A stretch of DNA of 53,886 nt from assembly GCF_001557235.1 (NCBI RefSeq), contig NZ_LSJI01000241.1, positions 1-53,886 on the forward strand, in the 5' to 3' direction. The stretch comes from Phenylobacterium sp. CCH9-H3. Its GTDB lineage: Bacteria; Pseudomonadota; Alphaproteobacteria; Caulobacterales; Caulobacteraceae. Numbering within the stretch: position 1 is the first letter of the stretch; each line of letters starts with the position of its first letter. The position numbers were made by a program, and so were the translations under genes. Shown here piece by piece: positions 17,109 through 29,842 of the stretch. The notes beneath the pieces were generated by a model that searched no databases, had not been told where the DNA came from, and worked only from the letters and a program-made list of their open reading frames with translations.

Positions 17109-17591
17109 ATGCGTTCAACCTACCGCCCACCTCCGGGCCCTCACCGCCGCCGTCTGCTCTTGGGCGCCGCGTCCCTGCTGCTCGCCGCCGGCTGCGCCCA
17201 GGCGGCGCCCGCCCGTGAGCTGGTTGTGTTCAAGACGCCCTACTGCGGCTGCTGCAACGGGTGGATCACGCACATGCGTCGCGCCGGGTTCAACCCCGTG
17301 GTGCGGGTGGTGGATGACCTCAACCCGGTCCGCGCCCAGTACGGCGTGCCGTTCAAGCTGTCGTCATGCCACACGGCGGTGGCGGGAGGATACGTGATCG
17401 AGGGGCACGTCCCGCCGGCCGATGTCGCCCGGCTCCTGGCCGAGAAGCCGAACGCGGTCGGCCTCACCGTCCCGGGCATGCCCATTGGTTCGCCGGGCAT
17501 GGAAAGCCCCTCGGGCGAAATGGAGCGGTTCGCGACGCTTCTGCTGCTGGACCGGGCAGGCCGAACGCGGGTGTTCGCCCACCACGGTTGA
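17109..17591 (+). CDS. DUF411 metal-binding exported protein
   Basis: 160 aa. The start at 17109 is preferred to an ATG at 17091 because AAGAGG is six bases upstream. The N-terminus (HRRRLLLGAASLLLAAGC) reads as a signal peptide with a possible lipobox Cys. The DUF411 signature is clear: VFKTPYCGCCNGWITHM, then a conserved VPFKLSSCHTAVAGGYVIEGHVP. The CxCC-type cysteines and the later Cys are candidate metal thiols. The family is widespread in copper and silver resistance clusters; a periplasmic metal-binding role is generally assumed, not proven. Confidence 0.9.
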   Translation: MRSTYRPPPGPHRRRLLLGAASLLLAAGCAQAAPARELVVFKTPYCGCCNGWITHMRRAGFNPVVRVVDDLNPVRAQYGVPFKLSSCHTAVAGGYVIEGHVPPADVARLLAEKPNAVGLTVPGMPIGSPGMESPSGEMERFATLLLLDRAGRTRVFAHHG

Positions 17592-17732
17592 GGCTACCCA
17601 AGACCCCGACCTTGCGCCGAGTGGGCGCGACGGACCAAGTAAGCCGCCGCGCCGTTTGCCCGGCAGGCCAGGACTCAAGGCCGCCACAGCGGCCACGGCG
17701 CGGACTCGGCTGGCCCGGCTCCCCCGCCGGCC

Positions 17733-18125
17733 CTAAGGCTTGGGCGTTCGGCCGCCGTTCCGGTCGAGCCAGCCCTGCAACTCGGCGATGTCCTTGCGCT
17801 GATCGTCCGCCATGCGCGCCGCCATCCGCTTCGCCTCGGCGTTGTCGCCGTGTTTCTCCAAGACCTCGACCATGGCGAGGCCCATCCGGTGATGCTCGAT
17901 CATCTTCAACGCGAACGCCCGGTCGGGGTCGGCGTCGTCCCTCGACATCATGGTCTTGTGCATGTCCTGCATGACCCGCATGAAGTCCTGCTTGGCCATG
18001 GCGCCATGCTGCATGCCGCTGTGATCCATGCCCTTGTGCTGGGCGCCGGACTTGGCGGGCGGCTGGCCAAGCGCGGGAGCGGCGGCAAGCGCCGCCGCAG
18101 CGGCCAAGAAAACGATCATCTTCAT
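17733..18125 (-). CDS. DUF305 exported copper-cluster protein
   Basis: 130 aa from ATG at 18125 (GAGG eight bases upstream). A signal peptide (FLAAAAALAAAPALG) leads to a His/Met-rich stretch (HKGMDHSGMQHGAM) and a helical DUF305 domain with the signature MIEHHRMGLAMVEVLEKHGD. DUF305 proteins resemble a ferritin-like bundle and recur in copper-resistance loci; their biochemistry is unsettled. It lies 23 bases downstream of the Csp-like gene in the same direction and is probably co-transcribed with it. Confidence 0.88.
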   Translation of the reverse strand: MKMIVFLAAAAALAAAPALGQPPAKSGAQHKGMDHSGMQHGAMAKQDFMRVMQDMHKTMMSRDDADPDRAFALKMIEHHRMGLAMVEVLEKHGDNAEAKRMAARMADDQRKDIAELQGWLDRNGGRTPKP

Positions 18126-18148
18126 CTCGTCGTCCTCGGGGTCGGAAA

Positions 18149-18550
18149 TCAGTGGAAGGTCTGCAGCGCGGCCCGACAGGCCTGCTCGCAGCGCCGGCAG
18201 GATTCCGCGCAGATGCGGCAGTGCTCGTGCATTCCGGCATGGCGCTCGCACTCCTCGGCGCACACCCGGCAGGCCTCCTGGCAAGCGGTCAGCACCGCCT
18301 GGATGGTCCGCTCATCGGACCCCGTGCGGCGCGAGGCGACGGCGCCGGCCGCCGCGCAGATATCGGCGCAGTCCAGGTTGAGGCGGATGCACTGGGTGAG
18401 CTCGCGTACCGTCACCTCGCCTAGGCAGGCGTCGGCGCAGACGGTGCAGGCCTGGGCGCAGTCGTAACAGTCCTCGATGCAGCGGATGAGGGTGTCGTTG
18501 GTGTTCCCGCGCACGTGCGGATGGGTGGCGATCATCTCTTGGGCGTGCAT
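18149..18550 (-). CDS. Cytosolic Csp-like copper storage protein (Cys-rich four-helix bundle)
   Basis: 133 aa with 18 Cys, no signal peptide. Cysteines recur with helical spacing (CIEDCYDCAQACTVCADAC; CRICAESCRRCEQAC), pointing into the core of a four-helix bundle as in Csp1/Csp3, which store many Cu(I) ions as thiolates. Lack of a signal indicates the cytosolic Csp3 type. Start MHAQEM has no strong RBS (GGGAGAG eight bases upstream). A degenerate CueR-like dyad lies ~200 bases upstream. It would buffer cytosolic Cu(I) between CopZ and the ATPase. Confidence 0.9.
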   Translation of the reverse strand: MHAQEMIATHPHVRGNTNDTLIRCIEDCYDCAQACTVCADACLGEVTVRELTQCIRLNLDCADICAAAGAVASRRTGSDERTIQAVLTACQEACRVCAEECERHAGMHEHCRICAESCRRCEQACRAALQTFH

Positions 18551-18605
18551 GGACGCTCTCCCGTTCTGATGGATTGCCGCTGAACCCGCCCGGCGCGGTC
18601 AGGTT

Positions 18606-18618
18606 CCGGAATTTCCGG
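18606..18618. promoter_or_regulatory. Perfect 13-bp palindrome upstream of the Csp-like gene
   Basis: CCGGAATTTCCGG is symmetric about a central T and sits 56 bases upstream of the Csp-like start. It may be an operator for the csp-DUF305 unit; no known regulator matches it that I can name. Confidence 0.35.
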
Positions 18619-18654
18619 CAATGGAAGACAGAAACGGCCTCGCACCTCTCAATG

Positions 18655-18682
18655 TGAGGGATGCGTTCCGCGCGCGCGTATC
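18655..18682 (+). promoter_or_regulatory. Possible ECF promoter facing the copper ATPase gene (TGAGGG-N16-CGTATC)
   Basis: TGAGGG (18655-18660), 16-bp spacer, CGTATC (18677-18682). It would give a transcript starting near 18689, upstream of the CueR promoter of the ATPase gene, i.e. a second, sigma-dependent input to the same operon. Confidence 0.45.
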
Positions 18683-18751
18683 AGTATTGAATGGACGGGT
18701 GCTTGGCGGACGGGGCGGGTGGACGGGCGCGTGGCGGCCTGGACCTGCAAA

Positions 18752-18772
18752 ACCTTCCCGCGATGGGAGAGA
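18752..18772. promoter_or_regulatory. Degenerate second CueR-like dyad
   Basis: ACCTTCCCGC and ATGGGAGAGA arms around one base resemble the perfect CueR operator 51 bases downstream (7-8 of 10 positions per arm). No good -35 is present in the rightward direction; leftward, it could serve the Csp-like gene. Confidence 0.4.
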
Positions 18773-18799
18773 AAATGCGCGGCTGCGCCAACGAAGACC

Positions 18800-18830
18800 T
18801 TGACCTTCCCATCATGGGAAGGTGCATCTG
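18800..18830 (+). promoter_or_regulatory. CueR-type copper promoter of the copper ATPase gene
   Basis: TTGACC (18800-18805), a 19-bp spacer, CATCTG (18825-18830). Between 18803 and 18823 the arms ACCTTCCCAT and ATGGGAAGGT form a perfect dyad around a central C. Long spacer plus this dyad are characteristic of CueR/MerR Cu(I) activation. Confidence 0.93.
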
Positions 18831-18861
18831 AGGTGGGCATCGAAGGTCAGGAGACACCCGA

Positions 18862-21383
<2,522 letters not shown>

Positions 21384-21387
<4 letters not shown>

Positions 21388-21815
21388 ACATCGGACGCGC
21401 CGCCAAGGCTTCCGGCGTCTCGGCGAAGATGATCCGCTACTACGACGACATCGGCCTGGTGCGGCCGGCTAGCCGCACCGGTTCGAACTACCGCGAGTAC
21501 GATGAGCGGCGGGTCAACGAGCTGCGGTTCATCAAGCGGGCCCGCGCGCTGGGCTTCTCCGTTCCGGAGATCGAGCATCTGCTCTCGCTGTGGCGCGACC
21601 GGGAGCGTCCCAGCCGCCAGGTCAAGGCCATCGCCGACCGCCATGTGGCGGATCTCGACGCCCGCATTGCCGAGATGCAGGCCATGGCCGACACGCTCCG
21701 GCACCTGTCGAGCTGCTGCGCCGGGGATGACCGCCCGGACTGCCCGATCCTCGCGGACCTCACCGGCGGCGCCGAACCGGCCGAACCGGCGGCCACGGCG
21801 CACCGGCGACGCTGA
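21384..21815 (+). CDS. cueR: CueR-type MerR-family Cu(I) regulator
   Basis: 143 aa. Winged-helix MerR DNA-binding domain at residues 1-70 ([29 protein letters not shown]), a dimerisation helix, and the metal loop near residues 112-123 with CAGDDRPDC, the CueR C-X7-C pair that binds Cu(I) or Ag(I) linearly. It overlaps the ATPase gene by four bases and so is autoregulated with it through the CueR promoter at 18800-18830. It should also act at the copZ promoter. Confidence 0.94.
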
Positions 21816-21842
21816 GCATTGCCGAGAGGCGGACAGGCGAGC

Positions 21843-21877
21843 CCGGTCCTGCGTCCGCATTGCGCACGCAGGACCGG
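21843..21877 (+). terminator. Strong hairpin after cueR
   Basis: CCGGTCCTGCGT (21843-21854) and its exact complement ACGCAGGACCGG (21866-21877) form a 12-bp stem with an 11-base loop, 28 bases after the cueR stop. No U-tract. Confidence 0.6.
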
Positions 21878-21958
21878 GGCGCGGGGTGACGGGTCAGCTG
21901 TGCGTATCCCCCACAGGCGTCCACTTGCGCCGGACCTAGAGAAGCAGGAGAAAGTGCG

Positions 21959-22276
21959 ATGCGGAACATCATGCGGACGACCGGCCTGGCCTTCGGTCTC
22001 GGCCTCGCGCTCGCGGCGTGCCAGAGACAGGAGGCGCAAGCCCCGGCCGAGGCGGTCCCGGCGCCGCCGGACGCCCCCTCGGCGGCGGCCACGACGCCCG
22101 CCGGATCCGACGCCACAAACCCGGCCGTCGCCCCGGTGGCGCCTTCGACCTCGACGGCCCGGGCGCCTGCCAAGTCCGAGCCGCCCAAGCGGGCCACCGA
22201 GCCCGCCGCGGCGGACCACACAGACATGCCCGGCATGGACCATTCGAAGATGGAGGGCATGGATTCCAAGAAGTGA
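21959..22276 (+). CDS. Small lipoprotein with Met/His-rich C-terminus
   Basis: 105 aa. A lipobox (LALAAC, Cys20) and a low-complexity Pro/Ala linker lead to a C-terminal copper-like motif (DHTDMPGMDHSKMEGMD). AGGAG lies eight bases before the ATG. It follows the cueR terminator hairpin; a CGTATC element at 21903 has only a weak -35 partner, so its promoter is unclear. Probably an envelope copper-binding protein; I recognise no named family. Confidence 0.8.
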   Translation: MRNIMRTTGLAFGLGLALAACQRQEAQAPAEAVPAPPDAPSAAATTPAGSDATNPAVAPVAPSTSTARAPAKSEPPKRATEPAAADHTDMPGMDHSKMEGMDSKK

Positions 22277-22284
22277 GCGCGGAT

Positions 22285-22304
22285 GGGCCCCACGCGGTGG
22301 GCCC
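22285..22304. terminator. Weak hairpin between convergent genes
   Basis: GGGCCC at 22285-22290 and 22299-22304 can pair over 6 bp with an 8-base loop, between the lipoprotein gene and the convergent ftsH-like gene. Confidence 0.3.
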
Positions 22305-22446
22305 GGCAGAACCCGATCCCGATCGTGGAGCCCGCAGCGCCGGGCCAGAACGAGGCACAGGTCATGGTCGGCCGCGTTCTGTACGACGATGACCGGTCCT
22401 CGTTGTCGACGCATCGTCGCCGTGGCGGGGTACGGTCTTTCGACGA

Positions 22447-24354
<1,908 letters not shown>

Positions 24355-24535
24355 GGCGATCCTCGCATGCGTCAGCTGTCCCGCCGCTGACGGGCAGGAG
24401 CAGCGGAAAGACGCTCCATCCGCTGCGGGGTTACACAGCGGCTACGCTCAGACGGGGCGGGCACGGCCTCATGACGGCATTACTGAGGACGCAGCGAAGC
24501 CGCACCCTGGAGATCCGATCGAGGCTCCGCTCGGC

Positions 24536-25225
24536 CTAGGCGGGCGCCCGCAACGCCCATGCCTTACCCCGAAGGCCACCCGAGGAAAACGGCCGCCAGA
24601 CGAGGTAGAGCGACATCAGCGCGCCGCCGAAACAGAAGACCGAGATGTAGGCGTACTGGAAGAATAGGTAGGTGGCCACGAAGACCAGGGCCACCAGCAC
24701 CCCGAATACCCGCGCGTCCTTGTCGGTGCTCAGCAGTAGCGGCCCGATGACCACGAAGAGGTAGATCGCATAGGTGAATTCGCGGCCGATCACATAGTCG
24801 AGGAGCGCCTTGCCCTCGTAGCTGATCGCGGCGCCCAGGAACCGGGTGGCGAGCCACCCCTCATGGGCGAAGTAAGGCACATACTGCAGCCCGCCGAGCA
24901 TCCCGCCGGCGACGGCCAGCAGGAGGTAGACCGGCCGCCGCCGCCCCGGCTCCAGGAAGTAGACCGAGAACGGCACCCACACCGGCCAGGCGAGCCAGGA
25001 GAAGAACAGGTAGGCGAGCGAGAAGCGCTCCACGACCGCGGCGTCGCCGGCCGCGCCGAAGCGCCAGACGAACCCCTCCATGAGCTGCTGGGCGGCGAAC
25101 AGCACCGGAAGGGCGGACAGCGCCAGATAGCGGCGATCCCCGCGCCAGGCCCGCGCCAAGCTGACCGCGCCGAGCGGCGCCAGGACACCCGCCGCCGTGA
25201 AGCTCGCCGCCGCCGAGAAGCACAT
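24536..25225 (-). CDS. DUF6629-like polytopic membrane protein
   Basis: 229 aa with about seven hydrophobic segments. The start MCFSAAASF is chosen because that opening is the recognisable hallmark of the family; an open frame continues upstream. A conserved-looking AQQLMEGFVW motif lies at residues ~45-55. Function unknown. It is divergent from the acetate kinase gene. Confidence 0.7.
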   Translation of the reverse strand: MCFSAAASFTAAGVLAPLGAVSLARAWRGDRRYLALSALPVLFAAQQLMEGFVWRFGAAGDAAVVERFSLAYLFFSWLAWPVWVPFSVYFLEPGRRRPVYLLLAVAGGMLGGLQYVPYFAHEGWLATRFLGAAISYEGKALLDYVIGREFTYAIYLFVVIGPLLLSTDKDARVFGVLVALVFVATYLFFQYAYISVFCFGGALMSLYLVWRPFSSGGLRGKAWALRAPA

Positions 25226-25317
25226 GCCACATATCCCCAAGCCCAACGGGCTTCCACGCTGGAGCGCCCGCCCATAGATGGATACGCTTAGCCGATGCCA
25301 CGCCCTCGTCCCAGACC

Positions 25318-26505
25318 GTGAGCCACGTTCCACCCAGGCGCCTGCTGGTCCTCAACAAGGGGTCGTCCAGCCTCAAGTTCGCGCTGTTCGAGCCGCGCGG
25401 CCTACGCCGGCTCGCCCGCGGGAGCCTCCGCGATCTCGGCGGCGCGCCGCAACTGAAGCTCGAGCGGGAGGGTGGCGCACCGGGGTCGGAGCCGGTTCCC
25501 GGGCCCCTGAGCCCGGACGAGGCCGCCGAGCGCCTGCTCGCGCGGCTGAAGGCGCACGGTCTCCTAGAGGGCGTCACGCTGGTCGCCCACCGCATCGTGC
25601 ACGGAGGGGCGACGTTCCGTGCGCCGGCCGCGCTCGACCCGGCGACCCTGGTCGCCCTGCGCGCGCTCTCGCCGTGGGCGCCGCTGCACCAGGACGCCAG
25701 CCTGGACGTCGCCGACGTGGCCCGTGGGCGCCTGGCGGGCGCCATGCATGTCGCCTGCTTCGACACCGCGTTCCACGCCGACCAGCCGCGCCTCGCGCGG
25801 CTCTACGCCCTCCCCCGTCGGCTGATCGAGGATGGCGTGGTCGCCTACGGGTTCCACGGCCTGTCCTACGCCCATGTGGCCGGCCGCCTTCGGCGGCTCG
25901 ACCCGCAGGGCCGCGGCGGCCGGGCCGTCGTGGCGCACCTCGGCAGCGGCGCCAGCCTCTGCGCCCTGCGGTCGGGCGCCAGCCTCGCCACCACCATGGG
26001 GTTCAGCACTCTCGACGGCGTCCCGATGAGCACCCGTTGCGGGGCGATGGATCCAGGGGTGATCCTGCACCTGCTGCAGCACCGCGGGCTGACGCCGCGC
26101 CAGGTGAGCCACTTGCTCTACGAGGAGGCGGGGTTGCTGGGGCTCTCCGGCGTCTCCGGCGACATGCGGACCCTGCTCGCCAGCTCTACGGCCGAGGCCG
26201 CTGAGGCCATCGACTTCTTCGTCTATCGGGTCAGCCGGGAGATCGGCGCCCTCGCGGCCGTGCTGGGCGGGATCGACACCCTGGTGTTCACCGGCGGCGT
26301 GGGCGAAGGCTCCATGGAGGTGCGCGCGCGGATTTGCGCGCAGGCGGCCTGGCTCGGCGTCGAGATCGACCCGGTGCGCAATGCGGCGGGCGCGCCCGAG
26401 ATCGGGACCGGGCGGGTCCGGGTCCTGGTCGAGGCCGCTGACGAGGAGTTCGCGATGGCGGAGGCGCTGGTCGAGGCCGGGTTCGCAGACCCGCGCGAGG
26501 GCTGA
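25318..26505 (+). CDS. ackA: Acetate kinase
   Basis: 395 aa, normal length. ASKHA-fold motifs: N-terminal VLNKGSSSLKFALF (phosphate 1 loop; the residue after Asn is Lys rather than the common Cys/Ala), HRIVHGG, FDTAFH, GFHGLSY, HLGSGASLCA and the C-terminal FTGGVGEGS. It interconverts acetate + ATP and acetyl phosphate + ADP, producing ATP when oxygen is short. The start is GTG, with no clear RBS. No phosphotransacetylase gene is visible in the window. It is followed by a second copA-copB pair. Confidence 0.93.
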   Translation: MSHVPPRRLLVLNKGSSSLKFALFEPRGLRRLARGSLRDLGGAPQLKLEREGGAPGSEPVPGPLSPDEAAERLLARLKAHGLLEGVTLVAHRIVHGGATFRAPAALDPATLVALRALSPWAPLHQDASLDVADVARGRLAGAMHVACFDTAFHADQPRLARLYALPRRLIEDGVVAYGFHGLSYAHVAGRLRRLDPQGRGGRAVVAHLGSGASLCALRSGASLATTMGFSTLDGVPMSTRCGAMDPGVILHLLQHRGLTPRQVSHLLYEEAGLLGLSGVSGDMRTLLASSTAEAAEAIDFFVYRVSREIGALAAVLGGIDTLVFTGGVGEGSMEVRARICAQAAWLGVEIDPVRNAAGAPEIGTGRVRVLVEAADEEFAMAEALVEAGFADPREG

Positions 26506-26597
26506 GCCCCGGCCCTGCGGCGCACGGCCGCGCCGCCGCCGCGTAAGCCGCCGCGGCGTGCTGCGTCTTCAGCACGATCTCGCGCACAGGACCTCAC

Positions 26598-28247
26598 ATG
26601 CGTTTGCTTGCTTCGGCCTCGGCCTTCGTCGCCCTGGCGCTGGCCGCGCCCGCCTTCGGCGGCGTCTATGACCTCACCCTGCAGCCCTCCAGCGTCACGG
26701 CCGCCGGCAAGACCGCGCCGGCGCTGAGCATCAACGGCCAGATTCCGGGCCCGCTGCTGCGCTGGCGCGAAGGCGAGGAGGTCACCCTCAACGTGACCAA
26801 TCGGCTCGCGGAGGACGCCTCCATCCACTGGCACGGGATCATCCTGCCGCAGGAGATGGACGGCGTGCCGGGCCTGAGCTTCGACGGCATCAAGCCCGGC
26901 CAGACCTTCACCTACCGGTTCAAGGTCCGGCAGTCGGGCACCTACTGGTATCACAGCCACTCCGGCCTGCAGGAGCAGCAGGGGATCTTCGCTCCCATCA
27001 TCATCGACCCGGCGGAACCCGACGGGATCGCGGCGGATCGGGAGTACGTGGTCGTCCTGTCGGACTGGCTGAAGGAGAACCCCTACCGCGCGCTGCGGAA
27101 CCTGAAGAAGGACAGCGGCTGGTACAACTACAACCGCCGCACCGTGGGCGACCTCGTCACCGACCTCCGGCGCGCGCCGGACGGCGAGGCGCGCGCCGCG
27201 GTCGTGCGCGACCGGCTCGCCTGGGGCCGGATGCGGATGGACCCCACGGACCTCACCGATGTCTCCGGCTACGCCTTCCTGGTGAACGGCAAGGATGCGG
27301 CGGCCAACTGGACGGCGCTCTTCCGCCCCGGCGAGCGGGTCCGCCTGCGCTTCGTCAACGCTTCGGCCATGACCTTCTACGACGTCCGCATCCCGGGCCT
27401 GAAGATGACCGTGGTGCAGGCGGACGGCCAGAACGTGCGGCCGGTGGAGGTGGACCAGTTCCGCATGGCCATGGGCGAGACCTATGACGTGATCGTCCAG
27501 CCCGAGCAGGACCAGGCCTACACCCTCTTCGCCCAGGCCTTCGACCGTTCGGGCTACGCCCGCGCCACCCTGGCGCCGCGCGAAGGCATGACCGCGCCGG
27601 TTCCCAGGCTCGACCCGCGGCCCGTCCGCACCCTGGCCGACATGCCCATGCCGGGGATGAAGATGGCGGCGGGCGCCCACGCCGGCCACGGCGCGCCGGA
27701 ACCCGCACCGCGGCTCGCCCGCCACGACATGCCCGGGATGGAGGCGGCCCGAACGCCGGAGATGGACATGGACGAGGTGGCCATGGAGGCGCACCTCCAC
27801 CCCGGCCTCACCCCGCCGGCCACGGTGCTGGCCTACGACGACCTCGCCGCCGCCCGCGCCTATCCCGACCGCACGCCGCCGGCGCGGGAGGTGACGATCC
27901 GCCTCACCGGCTCGATGAACCGCTACTACTGGTCCATCGACGGCCGCAAATGGCCGGGCGTTCCGCCGCTGAAGGTGCGCTACGGGGAGCGCGTGCGGGT
28001 CCGCATCGTCAACGAGACCATGATGGAGCACCCCATGCACCTGCACGGGATGTGGATGGACCTGGTCAAGGCGGACGGCGCGCTGGGCGCGCGCAAGCAC
28101 ACGGTGATCGTCGGGCCGAACAGCACGGTGACGGCCGACATCACCGTAGACGCCCTGAAGACCTGGGCCTTCCACTGCCACATCCTCTTCCACGCCGCGA
28201 CCGGGATGATGACCACCCTGCAGGTGGCCGAGGTGGTCGCCCCTTAG
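26598..28247 (+). CDS. Second CopA-type multicopper oxidase, Sec-exported
   Basis: 549 aa, shorter than the Tat-type copy at 13595. The signal peptide (MRLLASASAFVALALAAPAFG) has no twin Arg. Copper sites are intact: IHWHGII, YWYHSHSGLQEQQG, HPMHLHGMW and WAFHCHILFH. The Met/His loop between domains is reduced (MPMPGMKMAAGAHAGHG, MPGMEAARTPEMDMDE). It is followed after 29 bases by a CopB homologue, so this is a second periplasmic copper oxidation unit. The upstream 92 bases contain neither a CueR dyad nor the ECF motif. Confidence 0.93.
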   Translation: MRLLASASAFVALALAAPAFGGVYDLTLQPSSVTAAGKTAPALSINGQIPGPLLRWREGEEVTLNVTNRLAEDASIHWHGIILPQEMDGVPGLSFDGIKPGQTFTYRFKVRQSGTYWYHSHSGLQEQQGIFAPIIIDPAEPDGIAADREYVVVLSDWLKENPYRALRNLKKDSGWYNYNRRTVGDLVTDLRRAPDGEARAAVVRDRLAWGRMRMDPTDLTDVSGYAFLVNGKDAAANWTALFRPGERVRLRFVNASAMTFYDVRIPGLKMTVVQADGQNVRPVEVDQFRMAMGETYDVIVQPEQDQAYTLFAQAFDRSGYARATLAPREGMTAPVPRLDPRPVRTLADMPMPGMKMAAGAHAGHGAPEPAPRLARHDMPGMEAARTPEMDMDEVAMEAHLHPGLTPPATVLAYDDLAAARAYPDRTPPAREVTIRLTGSMNRYYWSIDGRKWPGVPPLKVRYGERVRVRIVNETMMEHPMHLHGMWMDLVKADGALGARKHTVIVGPNSTVTADITVDALKTWAFHCHILFHAATGMMTTLQVAEVVAP

Positions 28248-28276
28248 ACCCGTCCCGCACATTCCAGGAGACATCC

Positions 28277-28981
28277 ATGAGACCCCTGCTGTTGGCCGCC
28301 GCCCTGGCGGGCCTGGCTGCGCCCGCCCTCGCCGCCGACCCCCGCGACGCGGCGCCGCCCTATAGCTTCTGGCTCTCCCGAACCGACGGGGGGGTGTCGA
28401 CCAAGGGAGAGCAGGATTTCGACTGGGACGCCCAGGGCTGGGTGGGAAGCGACGAACAGAGGGCGTGGGTGAAGACCACGGGCAACCTGCAGGGCTCCGG
28501 CGCGCCGGACCGCGCGGACGTCCAGCTCCTCTACTCCCGGGCCCTCAACGAATTCTGGGATGTGCAGGCAGGCGTGCGCCAGACCCTGGAGCCGGCCGCC
28601 CGCACGTCGGCGGTGCTGGGCGTACAGGGGCTCGCTCCCTACTGGTTCGAGGTGGACGCCGCGGCGTTCCTGGGCGAGGGCGGCCGCCTCACCGGCCGCC
28701 TCGAGACCAGCTACGAGCTCACCTTCACGCAGAGGGTCTTCGCCGAGCCGTTCCTGACGGTGCGGTTCTCCACCAAGGCCGATCCCAAGCTGCTGGAGGG
28801 GCCGGGTCTCATGGACACCGAAGCGGGCCTGCGCCTGCGCTATGAGGTCTCGCGCAACTTCGCGCCCTACGTGGGGGTCAGCTGGGCCCGCCGCTACGGC
28901 GCCACTCGGCGGCGGCTCACGGCCGCGGGCGGGGACGGCGAGGAAACCTCAGGCCGGGCCGGGCTGCGGCTGCTGTTCTAG
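28277..28981 (+). CDS. Second CopB-type outer membrane protein
   Basis: 234 aa from ATG with AGGAG seven bases upstream. After the signal peptide it goes directly into the CopB barrel (FDWDAQGWVGSDEQRAWVKT; LRYEVSRNFAPYVGVSW), ending LRLLF. It lacks the His/Met repeats of the other copy, so it is the short form. Co-transcribed with the second multicopper oxidase. Confidence 0.9.
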   Translation: MRPLLLAAALAGLAAPALAADPRDAAPPYSFWLSRTDGGVSTKGEQDFDWDAQGWVGSDEQRAWVKTTGNLQGSGAPDRADVQLLYSRALNEFWDVQAGVRQTLEPAARTSAVLGVQGLAPYWFEVDAAAFLGEGGRLTGRLETSYELTFTQRVFAEPFLTVRFSTKADPKLLEGPGLMDTEAGLRLRYEVSRNFAPYVGVSWARRYGATRRRLTAAGGDGEETSGRAGLRLLF

Positions 28982-29069
28982 CGCCACCCGATCGTAACCC
29001 CCCACGGCGCGCGCGCGTCCTGGAAGCCGAGGGCCAGGTACGCTCCTCCGCGCGAGGGATGCAGAGTTC

Positions 29070-29375
29070 ATGAGTGGAGATCGGCGACCGACGGGCCGGC
29101 GGGGTCGCCCGGGCGAAGAGCCCCTCGCGCCGCCGCGCCCACCTTCACGGCGGCCCGCGGCGGCCTTCCTGGTGCTGGCCTTCGCCGCCGTCGTCGTCGG
29201 CGGCATGGCGCAACCGCTCCTGACGGTCCTCTTCCCGGGCCTGGACGGCCGCGCGCCTTCGACCCTGGCCCTGGTCGCGGCGGGCCTCTTCGGCCTGGGG
29301 ATCGCGCTGGGCCTCGCCTGGGCGCGTCTCTTCGGTCCGGCGCGCCGCGACGTCGGCCGGCGCCGGCGGCTGTAA
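29070..29375 (+). CDS. Small two-helix membrane protein, unknown
   Basis: 101 aa. A basic, Pro/Arg-rich N-terminus is followed by two hydrophobic helices (~residues 31-52 and 63-86) and an Arg-rich end. GAGGGAT lies upstream of the ATG. I recognise no family. Position suggests it may travel with the second copAB unit. Confidence 0.5.
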   Translation: MSGDRRPTGRRGRPGEEPLAPPRPPSRRPAAAFLVLAFAAVVVGGMAQPLLTVLFPGLDGRAPSTLALVAAGLFGLGIALGLAWARLFGPARRDVGRRRRL

Positions 29376-29462
29376 GCCTGGCTCGTCGTGCGCGTCTAAG
29401 TCGGGCCGGCCTTTCCGGTCCCGGCGCGGCTCCGGACGCTTCCGGAGCAAAAGGAGGATCCG

Positions 29463-29771
29463 ATGTCCGTCACCCACCCTGACGCCCAGGCAGCCCCTCG
29501 GCCCCGCCTGCAGGCGGAGCCAGCGCTCGCCATCGCCCCGCTCGGCCTCAGCCTGTCCATCTTCTTCACCCTCACCTTCGCGCTCTGCGCGCTCACCGCC
29601 TACATCCCCATCCTGCGGGAGTTCCACCTGCTCGAGGCGATCTGGCCCGGCGTCGCTTGGGGCAGGCCCGAGATGCTTGTCGTGGGCGCCGTCCTCGCCT
29701 TCGCCTGCGGCTGGTACGTGGCCCTCGTCTGGGGCTCCCTCTACAACGTCTTCGCGCGCCGTCGCGCGTGA
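29463..29771 (+). CDS. DUF5676-like small membrane protein
   Basis: 102 aa with a strong RBS (AAAAGGAGG). Two transmembrane helices (~residues 25-48 and 68-92) flank WPGVAWGRPEM, and the C-terminal helix ends GSLYNVFARRR, as in DUF5676 proteins often seen in copper/silver clusters. Function unknown. The GTG at 29768 overlaps its stop but the likelier start of the next gene is 29843. Confidence 0.75.
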   Translation: MSVTHPDAQAAPRPRLQAEPALAIAPLGLSLSIFFTLTFALCALTAYIPILREFHLLEAIWPGVAWGRPEMLVVGAVLAFACGWYVALVWGSLYNVFARRRA

Positions 29772-29842
29772 GCGCCGGCGCGTCCGCGCGGTCCGCAGCC
29801 GGGAGAGGCCCGCGTCGAACCCCGGAGACCCCGGGCCTCTCC

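Noticed and set aside
21881..21908. GCGGGG-N16-CGTATC upstream of the small lipoprotein as another ECF promoter
   Set aside because: The -35 matches TGAGGG at only three of six positions; kept out of the regulon.
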